NCBI GenBank assembly: GCA_035995025.1
Contig: DASYKY010000120.1
Location: 1 to 64,000, forward strand
Length of the DNA stretch: 64,000 bases
Source of the DNA: Actinophytocola sp035995025
Lineage (GTDB): Bacteria > Actinomycetota > Actinomycetes > Mycobacteriales > Pseudonocardiaceae
Direction: 5' to 3'
The stretch's first letter is position 1. Each line of letters starts with the position of its first letter. The position numbers and the translations under genes were made by a program. Below the pieces are notes generated by a model. That model was not told where the DNA came from. It searched no databases and saw only the letters and a list, made by a program, of their open reading frames with translations. Shown piece by piece: positions 50,048 through 58,815 of the stretch.

Positions 50048-50605
50048 GTGAACCCGCCACCGGCCCGCGCGGACGCCCGGCAGAACCGCGACCGGATCCT
50101 GGCCGCGGCGCGCGCCGCGTTCGGCGAGGCCGCCGAGACGTCCGCGGTGTCGCTGACCGGGATCGCCAAGCGGGCGGGGGTCGGCATCGGCACGCTCTAC
50201 CGGCACTTCCCGGCCCGCGAGTCGTTGATCCTCGCGCTGTACGACCGCGACATCTCCGAGCTGATCGACCTCGCTCCCGCGCTCGTCGCGGAGCACGAGC
50301 CGATCGAGGCGCTGCGCCGGTGGTTCGCCGAGGTCGCGCGCTACGGCAGCCTCAAGTACGGCGTCGCGGAGGTCATCCACGCGGCCACGGGCGGCGGTCT
50401 CGACGACGAGCACTACGCACCCTTCGTCGCCGCGATCGGTACGCTGCTCGCCGCGGGCACGGCCGACGGCTCGCTCAAGCCGGACCTCGATCCGGAGGAC
50501 GTGCTGCTGCAGCTGAGTGTCCTCTGGCGGATCGACCCGGCGGGCGGCCCGGCGCGTGCCGAACGCGTCCTCACGCTGATCATCGACGGTCTGCGCGCGA
50601 CCTGA
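50048..50605 (+). CDS. TetR-family transcriptional regulator
   Basis: A 185-aa regulator. Its helix-turn-helix (VSLTGIAKRAGVGIGTLYRHFPARES) spans residues ~34-59 and is followed by a helical ligand domain. GTG 50048 is favoured over GTG 50036 because AAAGGAG (50030-50036) is correctly spaced for the former and overlaps the latter. It probably represses itself and the reductase at 48893 through the palindromes between them. Confidence 0.85.
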   Translation: MNPPPARADARQNRDRILAAARAAFGEAAETSAVSLTGIAKRAGVGIGTLYRHFPARESLILALYDRDISELIDLAPALVAEHEPIEALRRWFAEVARYGSLKYGVAEVIHAATGGGLDDEHYAPFVAAIGTLLAAGTADGSLKPDLDPEDVLLQLSVLWRIDPAGGPARAERVLTLIIDGLRAT

Positions 50606-50805
50606 GTGCGCACCGACGTGACCCGGTGTGTTCGTCCGTATACCCGATCAGGTCATAGTTGCGCATTGTGATGATGATCAACTTCACGAAGAGAATGGAT
50701 CACCGCGAAGGCGGTACCGCCGGACGGGTGTCGCTGGCAAGGTTGGTAGGCCGCACAACAAGTCGGGGAGATTGCGTTGGTCTGTAACGAAATAGGGGCG
50801 TCGAA

Positions 50806-52032
50806 TTGAATCCGGGAGCGCATAGAGACGGCTATTTCATGACCAGGCAACACCATCGACTCCGCGAAGAGGTAAGGACCTTCGCCGAATCCGAGATCGA
50901 ACCGCGAGTTGTCCCAATGGAAAGATCCCGAGCAGTGGAGGTCGACCTCGCCCGGTCGATCGCCGCGAAGGGCTGGATCGGGGTGACCGTCGACCCGCAG
51001 TACGGCGGAATGGGTCTGGGTCACCTCGCGAAGACGATTGTCATCGAGGAGATCTCCCGGGTCAGCGGCGCCATGGGCGCCATGGTCCAGGCGTCCCAGC
51101 TCGGCACCGCCAAGATCCTCCACTTCGGCAGTGAGCAGCAGAAATGCCGCTGGCTGCCGGCCGTCAGCGACGGCCGCTGCTTACCCACGATCGCCGTGAC
51201 CGAGCGTGAGTCGGGTGGTCACGTGCTCGGCATGACCGCCTCGGCGGTACGTCACGGCGATTTCTACGTGCTCAACGGAAGAAAGGTGTTCGTCGGGAAC
51301 AGCCATATCGGCGATCTGCACGGAACCGTTGTCCGTACCGCGCTCGGTTCCGGCGGTTTGTCCGCATTTCTCGTGGCATCGGACAGCCCCGGGCTGAGGC
51401 TCGCCGAGCACGAGCCGGCAATGGGACTCGCCGGGTTCAGCTTCGGCGAGCTTATTTTCGAGAACTGTCGCGTGCCGGCGGAGAATCTTCTGGGCGAGGA
51501 GGGCGACGGGCTGAAAGTCGCCTACTCCTCGAGTGTCCTCTACGGCCGGCCGAACCTGGCCGCGGTATCACTCGGCATTCACCAGGCGATTGTCGACGAG
51601 ACCGTGGAGTTCGCCCAGCGGCGGCTGCGTGACGGCCGCCCGCTGAGCGAGATGCCGACGGTCGCGCAGAAGCTCGGCCAGCTGCAGTCGGACCTGATGA
51701 CGGCACGCATCAGCCTGTACCACGCGGTCCACATGCTCGACGAAGGATTGCCGTGTGACGCGGAGCTGATGAACGCCAAGCTGGTGAACGTGGAGCTGTC
51801 GCTCGACGCGGCGCGCACCGCGATGGAGGTGCACGCCGCGCACGGCCTGTCCGCGGGCCGCAAGCTTGAGCGGCTGCTGCGCGACGCGCACCACATCTAC
51901 GCACCGGCCGGCACGTCCGACATCCAGCGGCTGCGGCTGGCCGAGGTCGCGCTGGGCGACACCAAGCGGCAGTGGTCGGAGCGGCTCTCCGAGCGGCTCC
52001 GGTCCAGCAGCGCGGCGTTGCGGACCGCGTAG
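50806..52032 (+). CDS. Acyl-CoA dehydrogenase-like flavoprotein
   Basis: A 408-aa protein with the three-domain acyl-CoA dehydrogenase layout. It has an N-terminal helical domain, a beta domain with PTIAVTERESGGHVLGM and FFVGNSHIGD-like segments, and a C-terminal helical domain with AAHGLSAGRKLERLLRDAH. The usual C-terminal Y-E-G-T catalytic segment reads YAPAGTSDIQR, so the canonical glutamate is absent. It may use another base or a different reaction, as in natural-product or N-hydroxylating members. TTG 50806 has AGGGG upstream; ATG 50839 is an alternative. The 200 bp before it (50606-50805) show no gene and are relatively AT-rich, consistent with a regulated promoter. Confidence 0.8.
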   Translation: MNPGAHRDGYFMTRQHHRLREEVRTFAESEIEPRVVPMERSRAVEVDLARSIAAKGWIGVTVDPQYGGMGLGHLAKTIVIEEISRVSGAMGAMVQASQLGTAKILHFGSEQQKCRWLPAVSDGRCLPTIAVTERESGGHVLGMTASAVRHGDFYVLNGRKVFVGNSHIGDLHGTVVRTALGSGGLSAFLVASDSPGLRLAEHEPAMGLAGFSFGELIFENCRVPAENLLGEEGDGLKVAYSSSVLYGRPNLAAVSLGIHQAIVDETVEFAQRRLRDGRPLSEMPTVAQKLGQLQSDLMTARISLYHAVHMLDEGLPCDAELMNAKLVNVELSLDAARTAMEVHAAHGLSAGRKLERLLRDAHHIYAPAGTSDIQRLRLAEVALGDTKRQWSERLSERLRSSSAALRTA

Positions 52033-52040
52033 GCGGGAGG

Positions 52041-52604
52041 CTACGCGCGGCGCTGGATGAGGCTCACGAGCTCGGCGGCCATCGACTTGATGGCCTCGAG
52101 CCCGGGCCTGCCCCAGTCACTGGTGTGGTCGGCCACGGCGCAGATCGTGCCGAGGGCGACGCCGGTGTCGTCGATCAGCGGCGCCCCGATGTACGACCGG
52201 ATCCCGATCTCGTCGACAACGGGGTTGCCGCTGAAACGGGGGTAGGCGCACACGTCGTCCAGTACCAGAGCCTTGCGCCGCACCACGACGTACGGGCAGT
52301 ACCCGTGGTCGCGTGCCATGACGCGGCTGACCGACGCGTTGGCCGACGACTGCGCGGCCTCGAGCACGCCCGCGTTGGCGCTGTTCCCCGCGTACAGGCC
52401 GGCGAAGTACTGCTCGTCCTCGCCGATGAAGTTGACCATCGCGAGCGGCGTGCGGGCCCAGTTCGCCAGCCGGGAGGCGAACTCGTCGAACTCGCGCACC
52501 GGGCGGTTGCCCAGCCCGAGCTGGCGCAGGCGGGCGATCCGCCGGTGCACATCGGGGTCCAGCGGCGCGGTCAGCAGCCGGCGGTCGTTGTTGTCGTCGT
52601 TCAT
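52041..52604 (-). CDS. GAF-domain protein of conservon
   Basis: A 187-aa protein. Residues ~40-180 form a GAF domain (TPLAMVNFIGEDEQYFAGLYAG, GYCPYVVVRRKALVLDDV, IGAPLIDDTGVALGTICAVA). It could bind a small ligand, haem or a cofactor; the Cys in GYCPY could be a ligand. Its ATG overlaps the stop of the GTPase gene (ATGA). It extends the usual cvnABCD set. Confidence 0.85.
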   Translation of the reverse strand: MNDDNNDRRLLTAPLDPDVHRRIARLRQLGLGNRPVREFDEFASRLANWARTPLAMVNFIGEDEQYFAGLYAGNSANAGVLEAAQSSANASVSRVMARDHGYCPYVVVRRKALVLDDVCAYPRFSGNPVVDEIGIRSYIGAPLIDDTGVALGTICAVADHTSDWGRPGLEAIKSMAAELVSLIQRRA

Positions 52605-53230
52605 CGGTTGCTCCGCATCGGTTGGGCACGGGCGGCGTTGTTCTGGCCCTTGCGGGCCTGGGACGCCGCGAGGACGTGTTCGACGAGTGTGACCAGCGCC
52701 GCGCCGGAGGACTCCTTCTCCCGGGCGTCGCATCGCACCAGCGGTATCTCGGGCTTGAGGTCGAGCGCGGTCCGCACCTCCGCCGTGTCGTACCGGATGG
52801 CGCCGTCGAACTCGTTGAGCGCCACCAGGAAGCGGATGTTGCGCCGCTCAAAGAACTCGACGGCGGGGAAGCACTCCGCGAGCCGGCGGGTGTCGGCCAG
52901 CACGACGGCCCCCAGCGCGCCCCGGGACAGCTCGTCCCACATGAACCAGAACCGGTCCTGGCCCGGGGTGCCGAACAGGTAGAGCATCAGGTTGGGGCCG
53001 GGAAAGGTGATCCGGCCGAAGTCCAGCGCGACCGTGGTCGTCGTCTTGGTCTCGATGCCGGCCAGGCTGTCGGAGTCGAGGCTCGCGGTCGTGAGCGTCG
53101 CCTCCGTGGTGAGCGGTTCGATCTCGCTCACCGCGCCCACGAACGTCGTCTTCCCCACGCCGAAGCCGCCCGCGATCAGAATCTTGATCTGCCGCGGGAA
53201 CTCGGCGTCAGAGGTTTCGGAGACCAGCAA
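52601..53230 (-). CDS. cvnD: Conservon Ras-like GTPase, CvnD-type
   Basis: A 209-aa small GTPase. G1 is GGFGVGKTT near residue 20, the switch/G3 is FGTPGQDR near 88, and G4 is ALNEFD near 138. It lacks a membrane anchor. The start is TTG 53230, inside the DUF742 gene (23-bp overlap). Conservons are proposed membrane signalling assemblies resembling eukaryotic G-protein systems, with the roadblock protein as regulator. Confidence 0.88.
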   Translation of the reverse strand: MLVSETSDAEFPRQIKILIAGGFGVGKTTFVGAVSEIEPLTTEATLTTASLDSDSLAGIETKTTTTVALDFGRITFPGPNLMLYLFGTPGQDRFWFMWDELSRGALGAVVLADTRRLAECFPAVEFFERRNIRFLVALNEFDGAIRYDTAEVRTALDLKPEIPLVRCDAREKESSGAALVTLVEHVLAASQARKGQNNAARAQPMRSNR

Positions 53231-53660
53231 GCAATGCCTCCAGTATTTCCGGGTTGTCGGTATAGGCGTCGGCGGCGGGCGGGCGGGTGATCACGGCGCC
53301 CGCGTCGATCAGGTCCGACAGGAGGACCTTCGCGACGTTCGCCGGTGTGTGCAGGTGCGCGGCGACCTCGGCCACGGCGATCGGCACGCGGCACAGGCGC
53401 AGCGCCTGCGCGTGCTCATAGCCGAGCCGGTCGAGCGAGACCCGCCCGGCGCCGGTCGCCTTCACCAGCGACATGAGGTCGAGGACGGTGCTCGGCTGGG
53501 TGCGGCCGTAGGTCGCCGTGTAGGGCCGGACCCACATGTCGTGGGCCGCTGTGTCGTTACTCGTGTCGTGCCTCGTGTCGTTCTTGTCGTCACTCCGGTC
53601 GTCACTCCGGTCGTCACTCTGGTCGTCACTGCCGGGCGGAGCGGCGTCTTTCCCGCCCAT
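53208..53660 (-). CDS. cvnC: Conservon DUF742 protein, CvnC-type
   Basis: A 150-aa protein. The N-terminal ~40 residues are an Asp/Ser/Arg repeat (SDDR units from a 12-bp tandem repeat at about 53588-53630). The DUF742 winged-helix-like domain follows (VRPYTATYGRT, LDRLGYEHAQALRLCR, SVAEVAAHL-like VAEVAAHLHTP). ATG 53660 starts three bases after the roadblock stop. Confidence 0.86.
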   Translation of the reverse strand: MGGKDAAPPGSDDQSDDRSDDRSDDKNDTRHDTSNDTAAHDMWVRPYTATYGRTQPSTVLDLMSLVKATGAGRVSLDRLGYEHAQALRLCRVPIAVAEVAAHLHTPANVAKVLLSDLIDAGAVITRPPAADAYTDNPEILEALLAGLRNL

Positions 53661-53662
53661 GT

Positions 53663-54079
53663 TCAGTGCGATCCGTTGCCGACCGTCGAGCTGTGCTGGC
53701 GGCTCGGCGTGGCGAGGAAGGCGGGAACCTGGTGGCACAGCTTGGTCATCTCGAAGCTGAGCACGCGGGCGTCGACCTCGCGCGAGGCGACCACGGCCAG
53801 CAGGCTGCCGAGGCTCGCGGAGGTGACGAACAGGATCGTGTGGTCGAGCTCCGTGGCGACCTGACGGACCCCGTCGGTGTCGCCCTTCCCGAAGTTCTTG
53901 CCCACCTGCTGCGCGAGCGACAGCATCCCGCAGGACAGGGCGGAGAGCGTGTCCGCGCCTTCCTGGCTGAGCCCGTGCGAGTACTTGGCGATCCCGTCGA
54001 CCGACAACAGCACGGCGCTCTGCGCACCGGGCACCGCCTCGATGAGGCGGCGAAGTAGCCAGGTCAGATCGTCGGCCAT
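53663..54079 (-). CDS. cvnB: Roadblock/LC7 protein, CvnB-type
   Basis: A 138-aa roadblock fold (LTWLLRRLIEAVPGAQSAVLLSVDGIAKYSHGL, then TELDHTILFVTSASLGSLLAV). It is expected to bind the CvnD GTPase. It overlaps the sensor gene 3' end by 17 bp. Confidence 0.9.
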   Translation of the reverse strand: MADDLTWLLRRLIEAVPGAQSAVLLSVDGIAKYSHGLSQEGADTLSALSCGMLSLAQQVGKNFGKGDTDGVRQVATELDHTILFVTSASLGSLLAVVASREVDARVLSFEMTKLCHQVPAFLATPSRQHSSTVGNGSH

Positions 54080-55971
54080 GAGCCCTTTTCTCCTTCAGTG
54101 TTGCGCTCGTTAGCTCGTTGTGGCTGCTCGCTGTCGCCGTCCGCCGGCGCGGACCTGGCGTCCTGCGCGATCTCCTGCTGGCCGGCGATCCGGCCGAGCT
54201 GCAGGTCGGCCAGCAGGTTCGGGCTGTGACCCGGGATCGGCCGGGTCAGCACCGGGGCGCCGCGCAGCTCCGGGCGCAGGTGGGTGGTCTGCTCGCGGCG
54301 CTGCGGGAGTGCCGGGCGCTCGTCGCCCGCCGGCTCCTGGATCGGCGGCTTCTTGGCCGGGGGCTGCGTGCCGGGCGGCCGGCTCGCAGGTTCGGCACCC
54401 ACCGCCTGACCCGACCGCATGGCCGCGAACGCGGTGCCGCGCTCCCGGGTCGGCAGCGGCTCGTCCGGCCCGGCGTCGGTCTGGCCGTCGGCGGGCGTCG
54501 TCTGGCGCTGCGCGGCGGCGGGCGCAACCGGCGTCGCGGGCGGCGCGACCTGTTGCTGTGCAACGGGTTGCGGCCGCGCGGCGGCCAGTTGTTGGGCGGG
54601 TTGCTGGGCCGGTTGCGGTGGTGGCTGTGGTGGCGCGGGCGGCCGGGCCGGGGGTAATGAGGGCAGCGACGGCGGTGACTGCACCGCGGCGGCCTGCTGG
54701 GCCGGCTTCGGCGGGGCCGGGCGCACGGGCTGGCTCGGCGTCGCCTCCCGCACGGCGGGGGTGGCGCGCCGGGCGGGGGAGATGTCGCTGGTGCGGTCGA
54801 TCAGCGTGTGCGGCACGACGATCGACGCGTCGATGCCGCCGTAGATGTTCGGCTGCAGCTCGACGCCGATGTGGTGGCGCCGCGCCAGCTCCTTGACCAC
54901 GGCGAGCCCGATGCGGCCGTCCTTGAACAGCTCGCCGACGTCGATGTGCGTGTCGCGGTCGAGGAGGCGGTTGATGCGCCGCAGGTCCTCGGCGTCCATG
55001 CCGATGCCGCGGTCCTGGACCTGGATCGCGAGGCCCGCGGTGACGTACTGCGCGCGGAAGGCGACCTTCGGCGCGTCGTCGGAGCTGAACGAGGTCGCGT
55101 TGTCCAGCAGCTCGGAGAGCAGGTGGATGATCTCGGCGACCACGTGGCCGTGGACGCGGGCGTCGCGGATCGGGATCGTCACGACCTGGCGGTAGCGCTG
55201 GATCTCCGCGACCGACGAGCGCAGCACGGCGTTGACGTCGACCGGGTTGTCCGAGCGGCGTTCCAGCGTCTCGCCACCGAGGACGGCGATGTTCTCCGCC
55301 TGGCGGCGCACCAGCGTGGCGAGGTGGTCGATGCCCCACAGCATGTCGAGCAGGTCGGGGTCCTCGAGCTCGTGCTCCATCCGGTCGATGCTGCGGATGA
55401 GCCGGTTGACCAGCGACTGCAGGCGGCGGGACAGCTTGCCGAAGACGTCGCCCCACTGCTGGATGCCCTCGGTGAACGCGGGCGCGGCGACCATGGCCGG
55501 GAGGGCGGGCTGCAGGCGCGCCTCGACCGGCAGTGGTGGCGCCGGCAGCTGGGGCGGGAGTGGGGGCGGTAGCTGGGATTGCGGCTGTGGCTGGGGTTGC
55601 GGCTGGTGTGCCCACGGCTCCGGCTCGAGCGGCGCGGGCAGTGGCATCGGCATCGGCATCGGGACGGGAACCTGCTCGAGCGCGCGGAACAGGAAGTACA
55701 CGCGCAGCGCGGCGGCCGCACCGATGATCACCGTGCCGGCCGCGGTGCCGAAGGCCGCGTTCGTCGTCGGCAACCAGCCCGCGGCGATCGACCCGAACCC
55801 GGCGGCGGCCACGAGGACGATCAGGCAACCGGCGATGACCGCGGTGGTGACGAGCTGGCCTCGGAGCCGACCGAACTCGTCGGTGATGCCGTGCCCCGAC
55901 CCGGGCGGGCCGTAGGGCAGCCGCAGTCCACGCGGCTCGGTCGAGGGCTCGGAGCGGGGCAAGTCGGACAT
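54064..55971 (-). CDS. cvnA: Conservon sensor histidine-kinase-like protein, CvnA-type
   Basis: A 635-aa protein. Two transmembrane helices (residues ~38-62 and ~70-92) have almost no extracytoplasmic loop. A Pro/Gln-rich linker follows, then a dimerisation region with RSIDRMEHELEDPDLLDMLWGIDHLATLVRR, and a HATPase domain with LSELLDNATSFS (N box) near 268 and VQDRGIGMD (G1). The C-terminal ~240 residues are a Pro/Ala/Gln-rich disordered tail. It heads the cvnA-B-C-D-GAF operon. As in other CvnA proteins, phosphotransfer activity is not guaranteed. Confidence 0.88.
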   Translation of the reverse strand: MSDLPRSEPSTEPRGLRLPYGPPGSGHGITDEFGRLRGQLVTTAVIAGCLIVLVAAAGFGSIAAGWLPTTNAAFGTAAGTVIIGAAAALRVYFLFRALEQVPVPMPMPMPLPAPLEPEPWAHQPQPQPQPQSQLPPPLPPQLPAPPLPVEARLQPALPAMVAAPAFTEGIQQWGDVFGKLSRRLQSLVNRLIRSIDRMEHELEDPDLLDMLWGIDHLATLVRRQAENIAVLGGETLERRSDNPVDVNAVLRSSVAEIQRYRQVVTIPIRDARVHGHVVAEIIHLLSELLDNATSFSSDDAPKVAFRAQYVTAGLAIQVQDRGIGMDAEDLRRINRLLDRDTHIDVGELFKDGRIGLAVVKELARRHHIGVELQPNIYGGIDASIVVPHTLIDRTSDISPARRATPAVREATPSQPVRPAPPKPAQQAAAVQSPPSLPSLPPARPPAPPQPPPQPAQQPAQQLAAARPQPVAQQQVAPPATPVAPAAAQRQTTPADGQTDAGPDEPLPTRERGTAFAAMRSGQAVGAEPASRPPGTQPPAKKPPIQEPAGDERPALPQRREQTTHLRPELRGAPVLTRPIPGHSPNLLADLQLGRIAGQQEIAQDARSAPADGDSEQPQRANERNTEGEKGSWPTI

Positions 55972-56349
55972 CAGTTCCTTCCTGTAGGAGCGGAGAGATG
56001 ACGCAAGTCGAGCCGTCCAGCGTCGTCAACTTCCCCCGGGGGACGAGGCGAGTGGCTGGGCGATGTTACCGCAAGCACGTTCCCCCAAACGGGCGCTCTA
56101 TCGTGTGTATGCGCGACGTGCAGTAATACCGAAATTGCGCCGATGACGGTGAGTTTCCCCCGTCGTGGGCACGCGCGTTCGGCCGCTCGGACACTGGTTC
56201 GATTGCCCCATGACTTCCAAGTGGACGGGCGCGACGGTGCGCGTGCGCGGCGTCGAGCCGCGCGCACCAGCGGCGCGGCTGCGCGAGCGACGCCGGTAGC
56301 GGTCCACCCGTGGAACGGTGCGTGCGCCACCCGGCCGGCCCGGCCGACA
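55972..56349. other. Divergent intergenic region upstream of conservon
   Basis: 378 bp without a supported gene, between the conservon and the hydro-lyase gene. It holds a 12-bp palindrome TCCCCCGGGGGA at 56032-56043, 60 bp from the sensor start, and a CACGTTCC string near 56078. In-frame codons upstream of ATG 56350 exist but are Arg/Ala-rich and lack family similarity, so they are treated as non-coding. Confidence 0.5.
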
Positions 56350-57126
56350 ATGCCGGACGTGACCCCCGAGGACGTTCGGCGCCGCGCGACCGGGCCCACC
56401 GCGGGACTCGCCGCCGGGTACGCGCAGGCGAACCTGATCGCGGTGCCCACGGACTGGGCATACGACGTGTTGCTGTTCGCACAGCGCAATCCCAAGCCGT
56501 GCCCGATCCTGGACGTCACGGACGCCGGCAGCCCGCGCACGGAGCTCGCGCCCCGGGCGGACCTGCGCACGGACGTCCCGCGCTACCGGATCTGGCGCGA
56601 CGGCGAGCTCGCCGCCGAGCCCGCGGACGCCACCCCGTACTGGCGCGACGACCTCGTCACCTTCCTCATCGGCTGCAGCTTCACCTTCGAGGGTGCGCTC
56701 GCCCGCGCGGGCGTGCCGCTGCGGCACGTCGAGCAGGGCCGCAACGTCGCCATGTTCGTGACCGACCGCGAGTGCCGGCCCGCCGGGCGGCTGCGCGGCC
56801 CGCTCGTGGTGTCGATGCGGATGATCCCGGCCGCGCTGGTGGACACCGCGACGCGGGTCAGCGCGCTGATGCCGGCCGTGCACGGCGCGCCGGTGCACGC
56901 GGGCGACCCGGTGGCGCTGGGCATCGCCGACCTCGGCCGGCCGGACTTCGGCGACCCGGTGGACGCCGAACCCGGTGACGTGCCGGTGTTCTGGGCGTGC
57001 GGGGTGACGCCGCAGGCCGCGCTCGCCGCCTCGCGGCCGCCGTTCGCGATCACCCACGCGCCCGGCCACATGTTCGTCACCGACGTGCCGGACGCCGCCT
57101 ACGCGGTCGCGGAGCGCACGGCGTAA
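56350..57126 (+). CDS. DUF1445/YcsI-family putative hydro-lyase
   Basis: A 258-aa protein of the YcsI/D-glutamate cyclase-like family: GPTAGLAAGYAQANLIAVP near the N-terminus, RNPKPCPILDVTD, WRDDLVTFLIGCSFTFE and the late THAPGHMFVTD. ATG 56350 matches the usual N-terminus of the family (MPDVTPEDVRRRA). It precedes a threonine/serine dehydratase by 17 bp, suggesting amino-acid catabolism. The exact reaction is not certain. Confidence 0.85.
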   Translation: MPDVTPEDVRRRATGPTAGLAAGYAQANLIAVPTDWAYDVLLFAQRNPKPCPILDVTDAGSPRTELAPRADLRTDVPRYRIWRDGELAAEPADATPYWRDDLVTFLIGCSFTFEGALARAGVPLRHVEQGRNVAMFVTDRECRPAGRLRGPLVVSMRMIPAALVDTATRVSALMPAVHGAPVHAGDPVALGIADLGRPDFGDPVDAEPGDVPVFWACGVTPQAALAASRPPFAITHAPGHMFVTDVPDAAYAVAERTA

Positions 57127-57143
57127 CGGATACCGTCCGGCTC

Positions 57144-58136
57144 ATGTCCAAGACCACGTTCGACTCGGTGTCCGCGGCGGAGCTCGCCCGGCGCTCGCGG
57201 GCCGTCGCGCCCGCAGTGGCCGAGCACCTCACGGTGACGCCGCTGCGCCGGTTCGCCGCGCTGAGCGACGAGCTCGGCGCGGACCTGCTGGTCAAGTGCG
57301 AGCACCTGCAGCGCACCGGCTCGTTCAAGCCGCGCGGGGCGCTCGCGAAGCTGCTGACGCTGACCGCCGGCGAGCGGGAGCGCGGCGTGGTCACCGCGTC
57401 GACCGGCAACCACGGGCTCGGGGTGGCCAACGCGCTGGCGGCGCTGGGCGGGAGCGGCCACGTGTTCGTGCCGGACACCGCCGAGCCGACCAAGGTCGCC
57501 GCGCTCGAGCGGTTCGGCGTGCGCGTGCACCCCCGGGCCGCCGAGGCGGGTGCGGTCGAGCTGATGGCCCGCGAGTACGCGGACGAGCGGGGGCTGGCCT
57601 ACGTCTCGCCGTACAACGACGCGGACGTGATCGCCGGCCAGGGCACGATCGGCGTGGAGCTGCTCGAGCAGGCCGGGACGGGGCTCGACGCGCTCGTCGT
57701 CGCGGTCGGCGGGGGCGGGCTGGTGTCCGGGATCGCCGCCGTGCTCAAGGAGGAACTGCCCGGCGTGCGGATCATCGGCGCGTCACCGGAGAACGACCCC
57801 GCCATGGCCGTCAGTGTCGAAAAAGGACGGATCGTGTCCGTCGAGGGGCGGCCGACGCTGTCCGACGGCACGGCGGGCAACGTCGAGCCGGGCAGCATCA
57901 CCCTCGACCTGTGCCGCTCCCTTGTGGACGAATGGGTGCTGGTGCCCGAACCGGACATCGGCGCGGCGCTGCGCGCGGTCGTCGACACCGAGCACGAGCT
58001 GGTGGAGGGCTCGGCCGCGGTCGCGTTCGCCGCGGCCCGGGCGTGCGCGCCGCGGTTCGCCGGCGGCCGGGTGGGCGTGATCTCCTGCGGCCGCAACATC
58101 AGCTCGGCCGCGCTGGTGCGGGCCCTGTCAGCGTGA
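57144..58136 (+). CDS. Threonine/serine dehydratase, PLP-dependent
   Basis: A 330-aa fold-type II PLP enzyme. The lysine Schiff-base motif is TGSFKPRGA near residue 58, the STGNHG phosphate/substrate loop is near 86, and the Gly-rich VGGGGLVSG is near 193. It lacks a C-terminal ACT domain, so it is the catabolic, not the allosteric biosynthetic type. Hydroxyectoine-degradation EutB or a serine racemase-like role is possible. Its 3' end overlaps the convergent TetR gene by 9 bp. Confidence 0.85.
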   Translation: MSKTTFDSVSAAELARRSRAVAPAVAEHLTVTPLRRFAALSDELGADLLVKCEHLQRTGSFKPRGALAKLLTLTAGERERGVVTASTGNHGLGVANALAALGGSGHVFVPDTAEPTKVAALERFGVRVHPRAAEAGAVELMAREYADERGLAYVSPYNDADVIAGQGTIGVELLEQAGTGLDALVVAVGGGGLVSGIAAVLKEELPGVRIIGASPENDPAMAVSVEKGRIVSVEGRPTLSDGTAGNVEPGSITLDLCRSLVDEWVLVPEPDIGAALRAVVDTEHELVEGSAAVAFAAARACAPRFAGGRVGVISCGRNISSAALVRALSA

Positions 58137-58727
58137 CGGCTCGCCGAGCACGCGGGTGAGCAGCGTGTCGACGGCCGCCTGACCGCTAGCGAGCGCCGCC
58201 TCGGGGTCGGCCGCCTGCGCGATCAGCAGCGCCGCCTCGGCCACCGCGGCCAGCAGCATGTGGGCGAACGTCTCCACCTCCGCCTCGGCGATGCGGCCCC
58301 GCGCGGCCAGCATGCCGATGGTCGTGCGCAGCCAGCCGAGCGTGTGCGCCTCGTCCAGCTCGCGCCAGCGCTTCCAGCCGACCACCGACGGCGGGTCGAG
58401 CACCACGATGCGCTGCACCGCCGGGTCGAGCACGACCACCCGCAGCCAGGTGGCGCACGCCGCGCGCAGGCTGTCCAGGGGATCGGCGGCCGCGAGGGCC
58501 GCCCCGGCCGCCACCTCGGACACTCGCTCGACCTCGCGGTCCAGCACGGCGTCGAACAGCTCCTCCTTGTTGGCGAAGTGGTGGTACAGCGCGCCGCGGG
58601 CCACGCCCGCCGCCTCGAGCACGGCGCCGATCGACGTGCCGTCGTACCCGCGCTCGCCGAACAGCTCCCGGGCCACGCCGACCAGCGCGTCCCGGGTCGC
58701 CCGGCCCTTCTCGACCCTGTTGTCCAT
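58128..58727 (-). CDS. TetR-family transcriptional regulator
   Basis: A 199-aa regulator with helix-turn-helix YDGTSIGAVLEAAGVARGALYHHFANKEEL (residues ~31-60). It is divergent from a two-gene hydrolase operon with a very clear inverted repeat between them, so it is the likely repressor of that operon and of itself. Confidence 0.87.
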   Translation of the reverse strand: MDNRVEKGRATRDALVGVARELFGERGYDGTSIGAVLEAAGVARGALYHHFANKEELFDAVLDREVERVSEVAAGAALAAADPLDSLRAACATWLRVVVLDPAVQRIVVLDPPSVVGWKRWRELDEAHTLGWLRTTIGMLAARGRIAEAEVETFAHMLLAAVAEAALLIAQAADPEAALASGQAAVDTLLTRVLGEPSR

Positions 58728-58751
58728 CGCGCGTCAGTCTATGGTGCTGTG

Positions 58752-58795
58752 AAACCGACTGTCGGTCTGCTAGATTGCAGACCGACAGTCGGTTT
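58752..58795. promoter_or_regulatory. TetR operator, 19-bp perfect inverted repeat
   Basis: Arms 58752-58770 and 58777-58795 are exact reverse complements with a 6-base spacer (TAGATT). Each arm contains its own 13-bp palindrome ACCGACnGTCGGT, with centres 27 bp apart, i.e. two TetR dimer sites. Confidence 0.88.
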
Positions 58796-58815
58796 GTTTG
58801 TGGGAAGGGGAGACC

